Position numbers and translations under genes: made by a program. From NCBI GenBank assembly GCA_015489555.1, contig WFZN01000078.1:1-10891 (forward strand): 10,891 nucleotides of DNA, read 5' to 3'. Below, piece by piece: positions 1 to 6,575 of this stretch (its first letter is position 1; each line of letters begins with the position of its first letter). The DNA is from Candidatus Dojkabacteria bacterium (lineage in GTDB: Bacteria; Patescibacteriota; Dojkabacteria; GCA-002793355). A model generated the notes under the pieces. It was not told where the DNA came from, did not search any database, and saw only the letters and a program-made list of their open reading frames with translations.

Positions 1-1
1 A

Positions 2-790
2 ACCAAAATATTAGAAGAATATGATATAACCTCAAAATCACAATTACTAGTCGAAGACGGAGAATTTGTTAAAAAGAAAACTCCTTTATTAAAAATACCT
101 GGTGCATTTAATGAAGTGTTTGTGATCTCAGACCACTCTGGACTTGTAAAAATAACTAAAAACAAATTGCAAATAATAGACCTTATACCCAATTATAAAT
201 ACAAATCTCCTGTAAAAGGCCAGGTAAAACTAGTAACTCCAAATGAAATATTAATAGAGGCAGAATTTTATAAAATTCCCTTACTTGCCACCAAAGGCCC
301 TAAAAAGGAGGGCTATATATACGTTATATATTCTCCAAGCCAGATGTCCAAACTGCCCCTGCAAAAGTTACAAAAAAAGATAGTTATTTATACTTATTCA
401 CCTACCAAGAAAAACCTACAAAAAATTCTATCAAGCCAGGCTAAAGGGATGGTTGTTCCATCAATCCCGTATTCACACTATAATGACTTCTTATCATTAG
501 GCACACGTATGACGATAGCTGTTTTACAAAGCTTCGGCACATCTCAACTATGGAGCATATATAAAACACTCTTTGCTAAACTACATATGACATATGCAAT
601 ATTGGAAAGCACTAAAGCCTCTTTACTAACAGCCCCTAAAACCGTATCAATAGATAAAAACAAAATTTTTGTATTCAAAGACCTACATTGGGGAACAGAG
701 CGCAACCTTATACTAGACTCTAAAAAGAACCATCTAGATTCTTTCAAAGATGTAAAAGCAAACATCCATGAAATATCTGCCATAATCTAA
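2..790 (+). CDS. Unrecognised protein, 3' part of gene (5' end outside window)
   Basis: The frame is open from the first bases to the UAA at 788-790, so the true start lies upstream and only the C-terminal 262 residues are visible. A GTG at 116 is a possible start, but the coding pattern continues before it. I do not recognise the family. The first ~90 visible residues are beta-rich, with two glycine turns of the kind seen in barrel-sandwich (biotinyl/lipoyl-like) folds: VEDGEFVKKKTPLLKI, then SDHSGLVKI, then SPVKGQVKLV. A mixed alpha/beta region follows (KGMVVPSIPY, then MTIAVLQSFGT), and the end is a Lys-rich basic tail. There is no signal peptide or transmembrane segment in the visible part. 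The coding strand is A/C-rich, unlike the minus-strand genes, as expected for a lagging-strand gene. It converges with rpsR across about 90 bases with no clear terminator. Confidence 0.75.
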   Translation, partial: TKILEEYDITSKSQLLVEDGEFVKKKTPLLKIPGAFNEVFVISDHSGLVKITKNKLQIIDLIPNYKYKSPVKGQVKLVTPNEILIEAEFYKIPLLATKGPKKEGYIYVIYSPSQMSKLPLQKLQKKIVIYTYSPTKKNLQKILSSQAKGMVVPSIPYSHYNDFLSLGTRMTIAVLQSFGTSQLWSIYKTLFAKLHMTYAILESTKASLLTAPKTVSIDKNKIFVFKDLHWGTERNLILDSKKNHLDSFKDVKANIHEISAII

Positions 791-881
791 CTCAACGAAA
801 CTAACACTAACCTGTACTCAATATCAGTATTAACCTCTTAAATAGGAACCCTCAAATTCGTCAAACACATCCTAACCGAAG

Positions 882-1271
882 CTACTCTGCTCCAGTAGTT
901 AAATATGGCAATAAAGCGACCTGACGAGCCATTTTTATCGCTCTAACCACCGCCCTCTGGTGGGTAGTACAAAGCCCGGTTTTACTACGGGGTAAAATCT
1001 TCCCCCTTAAACTTGTAAACTTTTTAAGCAATGCTATATCATAATAGACAATCTCCTTTGGTTTTATTCGCTGCTCACAAAGCGGACAACTCATCTTTCC
1101 TCTTTTGATTGCAGGTACAGGGCGCCTTGGTTTTGATACTGCCTCTACCGTCTCTTCACTAAGTTGAGCGATTTGACTACTCTCTTCTACCTCTTTTACC
1201 AGCTTTGTAGAATCTACTTGTATAGAATCGTCTGTTGGCTGTTGTGCAAGATTTTTAACCCTTTTTACCAT
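882..1271 (-). CDS. rpsR: 30S ribosomal protein S18, with long N-terminal extension
   Basis: S18 sits on the platform of the small ribosomal subunit, where it pairs with S6. The 129-residue product has a normal S18 core from about residue 60 to 125: CPLC, then YYDIALLKKFTSLRGKILPR, then CTTHQRAVVRAIKMARQVALLPY. C62, C65, C101 and H104 form the four-ligand set of the zinc-binding (C+) version of S18. Bacterial S18 is usually about 75 residues; here about 58 extra residues precede the core, polar and acidic (KEVEESSQIAQLSEETVEA), probably disordered. It is the last gene of the rpsF-ssb-rpsR cluster, 35 bases after ssb. There is no Shine-Dalgarno motif, and the stop is UAG. Identity is secure. 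The exact start is less so, but no later in-frame ATG precedes the core until the Met just before CPLC. Confidence 0.95.
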   Translation of the reverse strand: MVKRVKNLAQQPTDDSIQVDSTKLVKEVEESSQIAQLSEETVEAVSKPRRPVPAIKRGKMSCPLCEQRIKPKEIVYYDIALLKKFTSLRGKILPRSKTGLCTTHQRAVVRAIKMARQVALLPYLTTGAE

Positions 1272-1306
1272 CGCTACTTTACACTTATTTTAAATTAGCG
1301 TTTTTC

Positions 1307-1861
1307 CTAAAACGGTAGATCTTCCTCTGGTTTTTCTTCTTCAGGTTTTTCTTCTTCCGGGACCTCTGAACCAGCGTCCCCTTCTGTAGTAGTTGTTGTC
1401 TCTGAGTCACTCTCTTTTGCCTCTCCCGCTAGCTCAGCTGCAATTGAGTCAAGATCTACAGCTTGCTGAGCTCCTTCATCAGTAGCTGAATTGTCACCTA
1501 CCTGAGTTCGATTTTTGGAACGCGCTAAGATAATAAGCTCATCCACTCTAACTCGAGCATCTACGGCAATAATCTTACCCTCAGAATCTCTAATTTCGCG
1601 ATATTCCAAACGACCTTCTATATATACCTTGTCTCCCTTGTGAAGAATATTTGACAATTTTTCGGCAAAAGCCCCCCATACTACAACACGATGAAAGTCT
1701 GACTCTTCTTTGCGCTCTCCTTTAGAGTTAACAAAAACTCGGTTAGTTGCTACAGTAAAACGCAATACTGGAGTATTATTATTTGCAGTGTATCTAAGTT
1801 GGGGATCTTTTGTTACATTCCCAATAAGAATAACTTTTTGTAGTGACCTAACAAACGGCAT
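1307..1861 (-). CDS. ssb: Single-stranded DNA-binding protein
   Basis: This protein coats single-stranded DNA during replication, recombination and repair, and recruits partner enzymes through its C-terminal tip. The 184 residues comprise an OB-fold (about 7-113), starting with LQKVILIGNVTKDPQLRYT and including DFHRVVVWGAFAEKL and GDKVYIEGRLEYR. A low-complexity acidic linker follows (about 114-178, with TTTTTE and a repeated EEKPEEEKPEE). The tip, EEDLPF, is a variant of the usual DDIPF partner-binding motif. Length and order match bacterial SSB. It lies between rpsF and rpsR, the standard order. The 105-base gap to rpsF is wide for this cluster and holds a TATAAT box (1899-1904), so ssb may have its own promoter. 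The stop is UAG. Confidence 0.96.
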   Translation of the reverse strand: MPFVRSLQKVILIGNVTKDPQLRYTANNNTPVLRFTVATNRVFVNSKGERKEESDFHRVVVWGAFAEKLSNILHKGDKVYIEGRLEYREIRDSEGKIIAVDARVRVDELIILARSKNRTQVGDNSATDEGAQQAVDLDSIAAELAGEAKESDSETTTTTEGDAGSEVPEEEKPEEEKPEEDLPF

Positions 1862-1898
1862 ATTAATAAAAACTTATCTTATTTACTCGTCTTGCGAT

Positions 1899-1904
1899 AT
1901 TATA
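1899..1904 (-). promoter_or_regulatory. Candidate -10 box for ssb
   Basis: A perfect TATAAT reads on the minus strand in the rpsF-ssb gap, 37 bases before the ssb ATG, implying a leader of about 30 nt. No convincing -35 hexamer lies 16-19 bases upstream, so the call rests on the -10 box and its intergenic position in AT-rich DNA. Confidence 0.4.
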
Positions 1905-1966
1905 CTCTATAGTAAAATGGAAATTTGTAATTTTTGCTAACATTCGTACCCTCATATTTGGATTAA

Positions 1967-2365
1967 CTACTCCATTACAATAGCCTTTTTTGCTAATAAT
2001 TTCAACTTTTCTAAAGACATTTCCTCTAATCGCAATACCAAATATCTAAGAAGCTCAGGGATTCTCCCGATTTCTCTGCGAACTCTATCTATCCTATCTA
2101 CCGGTCCTTCAAAATAATACATTATGTAATAACCTTCCTTATTACCTTTGATCTTATATGCCATAACTCGTTTGCCCCAGATAGCTTTGGCTTTTACACT
2201 AGCACTGTACTTTTCTAAAATACTCTCGACTTTCTCCTCCAAACTTTTACGCACTGGATCAGGAAGATGAGGCTTAAATACTATTAACATTTCATAAAAC
2301 GCCTTCTCCGGAACACGTTTAAAAAGCTCTGCCACCTTTTTTGACATTACACGCTTTTTTGCCAT
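1967..2365 (-). CDS. rpsF: 30S ribosomal protein S6
   Basis: S6 binds S18 on the platform of the 30S subunit. In this 132-residue product the S6 core runs from about residue 22 to 118: FYEMLIVFKPHLPD at the first strand, WGKRVMAYKIKGNKEGYYIMYYF in the middle and IPELLRYLVLRL near the end. A basic N-terminal extension of about 20 residues (MAKKRVMSKKVAELFKRVPE) precedes it. M7 is an alternative start, but an extended -10 box seven bases upstream of M1 fits M1 best if the transcript is leaderless. It is the first gene of the S6-SSB-S18 cluster, 28 bases after the sod stop. An AAGG lies four bases before the ATG, but it is too close to be an ordinary ribosome binding site. The stop is UAG. Confidence 0.95.
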   Translation of the reverse strand: MAKKRVMSKKVAELFKRVPEKAFYEMLIVFKPHLPDPVRKSLEEKVESILEKYSASVKAKAIWGKRVMAYKIKGNKEGYYIMYYFEGPVDRIDRVRREIGRIPELLRYLVLRLEEMSLEKLKLLAKKAIVME

Positions 2366-2372
2366 ACGCCTT

Positions 2373-2381
2373 ATTGTAGCA
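2373..2381 (-). promoter_or_regulatory. Extended -10 promoter element before rpsF
   Basis: The minus strand reads TGCTACAAT, a TGn extension plus a five-of-six -10 hexamer, ending seven bases before the rpsF ATG. A start seven bases past the hexamer would fall at or next to the ATG, so the mRNA would be nearly leaderless. No good -35 is visible (TTGTAG lies only 15 bases upstream, overlapping the sod stop). Readthrough from sod is an alternative source of rpsF mRNA. Confidence 0.4.
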
Positions 2382-2393
2382 TAAATTTATAAA

Positions 2394-3032
2394 CTACAAC
2401 ACCTTTAAAACATTCCACCAGTTTCTAATATATTCTGCCCTACGGTTTTGGTATTTAAGATAATATGCATGCTCCCAAACATCAAGCCCAATTATTGGCT
2501 TATCTCCCAAAAGATATGGGTTATCTTGGTTAAGCAAAGAGTAAAGCTCGTAATCTCCGTCTTGGTTAATCACAAAAAATGCCCAACCACTACCAAAATG
2601 TTTTGTAGCAATCTCACTAAACACCGCCTTAAACTCTTCCATACTGCCAAACAACTCTTTTATCAATCCCTCTAACTCTTTATCTACTTCTTTGTTAGGC
2701 CCCATTATATACCAAAAGAATGTATGATTAAGATGCCCTCCACCCATATTTACAATCTTTTCTACATCTTCTGCGGGAATATCAAACTTTTCGGCAATCT
2801 CATCAAGATTTTGCAAAACCTCCCAGAGAGCGTATTTTTGCAACTGTTCATAACGCGAAAATACTTCATTAATACCGTTAACATAGCCACCGTGATGTTT
2901 CTGGTGATGAATCTGCATAGTTTTTGCGTCTATATAAGGCTCTAAAGCATCGTAACTATAGAGTAGCTCGGGAAGACTAAAAGGGTATTTTATTTTAGAA
3001 AAGACCTCTTTATGTAAATTCAAAATTGACAT
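2394..3032 (-). CDS. sodA: Superoxide dismutase, Mn/Fe family (Mn-type signature)
   Basis: It converts superoxide to oxygen and hydrogen peroxide in the cytoplasm. The 212 residues cover the whole family, with no export signal. The helical N-terminal domain carries MQIHHQKHHGGYV (metal ligand H42) and GGGHLNHTFFW (ligand H103). The alpha/beta C-terminal domain carries GSGWAFFV and DVWEHAYY (ligands D184 and H188). A Gly in GGGH, where iron enzymes have Gln, plus the Gln in LLNQDNP (about residue 169), is the manganese-type arrangement. Metal choice cannot be proven from sequence, and cambialistic use is possible. It has its own extended -10 promoter and lies between tRNA-Asn and rpsF, so some rpsF expression may come from its transcript. 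No Shine-Dalgarno motif; the stop is UAG. Confidence 0.95.
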   Translation of the reverse strand: MSILNLHKEVFSKIKYPFSLPELLYSYDALEPYIDAKTMQIHHQKHHGGYVNGINEVFSRYEQLQKYALWEVLQNLDEIAEKFDIPAEDVEKIVNMGGGHLNHTFFWYIMGPNKEVDKELEGLIKELFGSMEEFKAVFSEIATKHFGSGWAFFVINQDGDYELYSLLNQDNPYLLGDKPIIGLDVWEHAYYLKYQNRRAEYIRNWWNVLKVL

Positions 3033-3061
3033 AATACATCTTTTTATCTTATCTATGATCT

Positions 3062-3070
3062 ATTATAACA
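3062..3070 (-). promoter_or_regulatory. Extended -10 promoter for sod
   Basis: The minus strand reads TGTTATAAT, a consensus -10 with TGn extension, 29 bases before the sod ATG, giving a predicted leader of about 22 nt. The -35 region is poor, as is often tolerated with an extended -10. The rest of the 265-base gap between sod and tRNA-Asn (3033-3297) is AT-rich and holds nothing else I can support. Confidence 0.55.
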
Positions 3071-3297
3071 AGTAATAATTGTTTACTTACTTTTTACTAA
3101 CCTCAAAGAAACACAATGCTTTTAGATTCGCTATCAATTAAAAAATAACAAACCTACCAACTTGCAAAAAATCTAAAGCACATATATTACTTTTATTACC
3201 TTAAAATTAACAAGAACATTACCGGGATAACCCTGACAAAATGATATAGCCGGGTGGTAAATTCGGTGCAAGAACCTAAACATACTTAAAGCCAAAA

Positions 3298-3369
3298 CTC
3301 CCCGGGCAGGATTCGAACCTGCAACCCGCCGGTTAACAGCCGGCTGCTCTACCATTGAGCTACCGGGGA
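3298..3369 (-). tRNA. tRNA-Asn (anticodon GTT)
   Basis: The complete 72-nt cloverleaf folds without mismatches. The acceptor stem TCCCCGG pairs with CCGGGGA, the D stem GCTC with GAGC, and the anticodon stem GCCGG with CCGGC around the loop CTGTTAA, giving GTT for asparagine. The T stem GCAGG pairs with CCTGC around TTCGAAT. The discriminator base is G. The 3' CCA is not encoded: G is followed by TTTT, so CCA must be added after transcription. Confidence 0.97.
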
Positions 3370-3378
3370 TTGTTAGTT

Positions 3379-3407
3379 ATTATACAAGATTAAGAAATCA
3401 CAAGCAA
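3379..3407 (-). promoter_or_regulatory. Promoter of tRNA-Asn
   Basis: On the minus strand TTGCTT (3407-3402), a 17-base spacer and TATAAT (3384-3379) form a sigma-70-like promoter. The -10 ends nine bases before the mature tRNA 5' end, so the primary transcript would have only a few extra 5' bases. Both the spacing and the position right before the tRNA support the call. Confidence 0.65.
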
Positions 3408-3433
3408 CATATAGCGAACAACAAATCATGCTG

Positions 3434-5710
3434 CTAAAAATTGGGCACTACCCTAATATCTTGTATCTTTACGGCCGACGCATCGATACCAGCTTCTACG
3501 AATTTTTGCACAGGTATATACACTGCATCGATTTTTTGACCGGACTCCCCCTCACGATAAACCACAGCGTTGTAAGCCAAAGACTTTCCACCTTGCCCGA
3601 GGTATACTAATACACTTGAGGTTTGGAACTTATACCCTTTAACAACGTAATTATCTCCCCACTTAAAAAAGTATTTTATATCAGGGACTTGATAACCATC
3701 AGCAGGTTTTATACTGATATTTTGAGGCTTTAACAAGGCAGGGTCAATACCAAATTGTGCTAAAGTACTGGTAGGAATATATATGGTATCAGCCGCCTCT
3801 TTATAAACAGGCAACATATCGCCAAACTTTGCAGCCCCCAATGTCACAGTTATTACAGCCGCGCTTTCCCCAAAATTTCTGCCTTTTACAACAAGATTAT
3901 TACCATATACAAATACATGATCTATCATTGGAGATGAATTCGTGGAACCTGTAGTATCAGTATATGAGTCTACCTGGTTGTCTTGATTATCTGTATCTAA
4001 CAAAGATGAATTAGCATACATAGTATAGACGATTTGCCATGGTTGAATGTTTACCAGATCTGAATTATTTATACCTGCAGTAGCAAGCCTTGTTAATGCA
4101 ACGTAACCTATGTCGTCTCCATAATCATGACTTGTAAAAGAAACATCTCCACTCCAGGTCTTATTATTTACATTAATTGTAAGATCCGAAGATGGAGCCA
4201 GACCATAACCACGTAACACAAGATTTGATCCATATACAAACGCTTGAAGCACCCTATAAACCTTAAAATAATCAGTATATTGCCGACGCAGCTCTCTTCT
4301 TAACTGTAGCCTTCCCGCGACATATTGTCCTGTATAACTTTGTAAACCATCAAGAGCAGAAGTAGTACTTAAATCCCAAGAGAATGCCCAGCTTACGACC
4401 TTCTCAACGTAAGGATAAGCGGTATATATCTGATCTTTAATGCGCTCAAAATCTGCTGGTACAAGCTGACCATCCCCTTGGCGTTTAAACAGCTCTATAT
4501 TTACCCACGCCTTTTTACCTGTTGCCCTAGCCGCATCATGCAAGGCTCTCATATGTTCTCTATTTGCTTCAAAACTTGTTGTAAGCCCAGAACCTATACT
4601 ATCTTGTGGATAAATAACATCATATCCTGCGTTAAACAGGTTAATAAAACCGGCTTTTGCTGTGGCATAATCGGTGTTTTCAAATAAATATGGAGAGACC
4701 CCCACTTTCTTGCCTGGAAATCTACTATGCAAATAAGAAGCTAAAGCCCCATAAAAAGTTAGATCAGGGGCGCTTGGATTTGCCAACACCGCAACCGGCT
4801 TTTCCTGTGGTACATAAAACCCTTCGATAAGGCTATTCCAGTCTAGTCCCCACTGTTGTATTTTGTTATACGCCTCCTCTGCAGCATTGTATGAAAATTG
4901 TAATAATGCCCCCATATCTGTATTAGGATCAGTCGGAGAACCTTCCCAGTAACGAACATTTTCGCCATTAGTTAACAACCCAATCCACACCTTCATACCA
5001 TGAGCCTGAGCTCGTTCAAGGAGCTTTTTCATAACTACTCCACTGTACCTTGTAAAAAGGGTACCCCCGAATGCTAAATAATAACTACCATTATTATCTT
5101 TGGCTAAAGACCCCACACCTCCCACAATAACGGTATCAATGTTAGCACTATACATATCATCTACCAAAGCCCGGGTACGTACACCTGTACTGTCTGGATA
5201 ATCTAAAACCCAAAAAGTACCTGTTATAGGCAGAAACTCCAAGGATACCAACTCACTTGCACCCCCTGATCCCCCTGATCCAGAACCAGGCCTTGGAATC
5301 TGCTGGCCACCGACAAGCTCTCCCCCACCGCCTGTAGATGGAGGGATTATAACTACTCCACCCTTATCGGAAGCACTCCCCCCTTTGTTTTTACCCCTAG
5401 TATATTCATTATCTCCAGCAGGCTCTGGAGTAATCCTTATAAAGCGATTAGAGTCATTAACTCCCCTAACAAACTCTAAAGAGTCCGCAAAAATTCCAGA
5501 CCCTAAACGATTAACCCCAATAAAACTACCTTTAAATATAAGTATACCCACGCTTACGATCAACAGCACCGCAAAAGATCCAAACGCTACAAGATGCTTA
5601 CGTGACAACGAAAAAGCTTTTAAACGTGTAGACATTCTCTTCAGCTTAGCTGGATTAACTTCTGCATTATCACTCACTTTCTTTATCGGCCTGCTAAATG
5701 TAAAGCCCAT
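3434..5710 (-). CDS. Membrane-anchored DUF4434-like TIM-barrel protein with three C-terminal beta repeats
   Basis: This is probably a surface glycoside-hydrolase-like protein; the substrate is unknown. The frame opens at 5791, but I prefer the ATG at 5708-5710 (758 residues) because a strong promoter ends five bases before it; a third ATG is at 5633-5635. In the 758-residue numbering a basic cytoplasmic segment leads into one transmembrane helix (about 40-59, HLVAFGSFAVLLIVSVGILI), with no cleavage site. A Gly/Ser-rich linker (about 110-151) follows. The catalytic-like domain (about 159-463) contains ITGTFWVLDY, FYVPQE (E303), GVSPYLF, DVIYPQDSIG and KAWVNIELF (E406), the pattern of DUF4434 proteins, which are related to TIM-barrel glycosidases. 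E303 and E406 are candidate catalytic acids, by inference. Three related repeats of about 80 residues follow (about 488-563, 595-670, 675-756), each starting like YGNNLVVKG and ending near GID; they may be Ig-like carbohydrate- or wall-binding modules. The stop is UAG. Confidence 0.8.
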   Translation of the reverse strand: MGFTFSRPIKKVSDNAEVNPAKLKRMSTRLKAFSLSRKHLVAFGSFAVLLIVSVGILIFKGSFIGVNRLGSGIFADSLEFVRGVNDSNRFIRITPEPAGDNEYTRGKNKGGSASDKGGVVIIPPSTGGGGELVGGQQIPRPGSGSGGSGGASELVSLEFLPITGTFWVLDYPDSTGVRTRALVDDMYSANIDTVIVGGVGSLAKDNNGSYYLAFGGTLFTRYSGVVMKKLLERAQAHGMKVWIGLLTNGENVRYWEGSPTDPNTDMGALLQFSYNAAEEAYNKIQQWGLDWNSLIEGFYVPQEKPVAVLANPSAPDLTFYGALASYLHSRFPGKKVGVSPYLFENTDYATAKAGFINLFNAGYDVIYPQDSIGSGLTTSFEANREHMRALHDAARATGKKAWVNIELFKRQGDGQLVPADFERIKDQIYTAYPYVEKVVSWAFSWDLSTTSALDGLQSYTGQYVAGRLQLRRELRRQYTDYFKVYRVLQAFVYGSNLVLRGYGLAPSSDLTINVNNKTWSGDVSFTSHDYGDDIGYVALTRLATAGINNSDLVNIQPWQIVYTMYANSSLLDTDNQDNQVDSYTDTTGSTNSSPMIDHVFVYGNNLVVKGRNFGESAAVITVTLGAAKFGDMLPVYKEAADTIYIPTSTLAQFGIDPALLKPQNISIKPADGYQVPDIKYFFKWGDNYVVKGYKFQTSSVLVYLGQGGKSLAYNAVVYREGESGQKIDAVYIPVQKFVEAGIDASAVKIQDIRVVPNF

Positions 5711-5715
5711 AAAAA

Positions 5716-5746
5716 AGTATAACACAATAAACACGCGCCGTGTCAA
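5716..5746 (-). promoter_or_regulatory. Promoter for the DUF4434-like gene
   Basis: On the minus strand a perfect TTGACA (5746-5741), a 19-base spacer ending in TGT, and TATACT (5721-5716) lie in front of the ATG at 5710, separated from it by five T bases. Transcription would begin at or beside the A of the ATG, making a leaderless mRNA. The element lies inside the 5' part of the longest open frame, which argues that the 27 residues upstream are not translated. The remaining 5747-5975 gap holds no gene or structure that I can support. Confidence 0.6.
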
Positions 5747-5975
5747 ATATACCTGATCAAAGGTACTTAAGATATAAAATAATACGAACACAGCATTTTT
5801 AACAAAACCCGTATCCTAAGACATTTGTTCCTCCACCTTAAAACCCCAAAACAAATACACAGATAACGGCTGTTCTAGTACTCGTACCCTAGCACGTGAT
5901 ATTGGGTGTTATACATATGCAAACACGATCATCCTAAACAAAGAAACATAGTTAATACCACGGGTAAATGAATAT

Positions 5976-6575
5976 TCAATCTGTTCTAATCCACCGTTTT
6001 GCTTCTACTCTCCTAAAACGTCTCATAACAAACCACACCCACCCTACAACTACTACCAAGCTGGCTATTTTTAACGCAAAGATTCCAGTAACATTAAGCA
6101 TTTCTAAAGATTGAGCCAACAACCACACTGTATCCGCAAAATCATTACCACACACCCCTTTATAACAAATTGCATCACGCATTAGCACCTTGGTTATTAA
6201 AAGCTGCCATTCTTGAAAAATCAAGTCAAACAACAATGCATAAAAAAACACCTTACTAAACGTGTTAAGGTTAAGGCTTTCACGTTTAGCGAGCTTAAAA
6301 GCCAACAGATAAGCCAAAATCTGCGTAGTTACTACTCCAGCCAGAGAAACTAATATAATCTGCCACCGGTTAAACATGTATACATCATATTCGTTACTTC
6401 CGATTGCGACGAGTTTACCATTTCGTATTTTTATAAGTGAATATGATGCACTCAAGTCTCCTAATAAGTAAGCAGCTACTGTATGCCCGATTTCGTGTAT
6501 ATTAATAACAATAAAAAATGAAAGCGTTATATACAAAAATAAAACCAGACTTCTTTTTATGTACTTTTTAAACAT
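5976..6575 (-). CDS. M50-like integral membrane zinc protease
   Basis: This is likely an intramembrane zinc protease of the site-2-protease type, or a relative of it. In the 199 residues the first transmembrane helix (about 8-26) runs straight into NIHEIGHTVAAYLLG, where H27, E28 and H31 form the HExxH zinc and catalytic motif. Further hydrophobic stretches lie at about 72-93, 108-130 and 163-184, and the end is basic (RRFRRVEAKRW). M50 enzymes carry a third zinc ligand in a later NxxPxxxLDG-like motif; here only a loose candidate is visible (D117 in LLFDLIFQE), so activity is less certain than membership. The ATG overlaps the last eight bases of the DHH gene, which suggests translational coupling. 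It ends in UGA, the only use of that stop in the window. The physiological substrate cannot be deduced. Confidence 0.75.
   Translation of the reverse strand: MFKKYIKRSLVLFLYITLSFFIVINIHEIGHTVAAYLLGDLSASYSLIKIRNGKLVAIGSNEYDVYMFNRWQIILVSLAGVVTTQILAYLLAFKLAKRESLNLNTFSKVFFYALLFDLIFQEWQLLITKVLMRDAICYKGVCGNDFADTVWLLAQSLEMLNVTGIFALKIASLVVVVGWVWFVMRRFRRVEAKRWIRTD

Noticed and set aside
3220..3281. GC-richer stretch downstream of tRNA-Asn, considered as a second tRNA or small RNA
   Set aside because: The T-arm-like GGTTCTTGCACC lacks the TTCGA loop and no cloverleaf forms.
3173..3355. 60-residue minus-strand frame overlapping tRNA-Asn
   Set aside because: It is the translation of the tRNA gene itself and its flank (VNRRVAGSNPARG is a typical tRNA shadow).
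5385..5756. Open frame of 123 residues on the plus strand, antisense to the DUF4434-like gene
   Set aside because: It is a shadow of the real minus-strand frame; its protein has no recognisable pattern and no promoter of its own.
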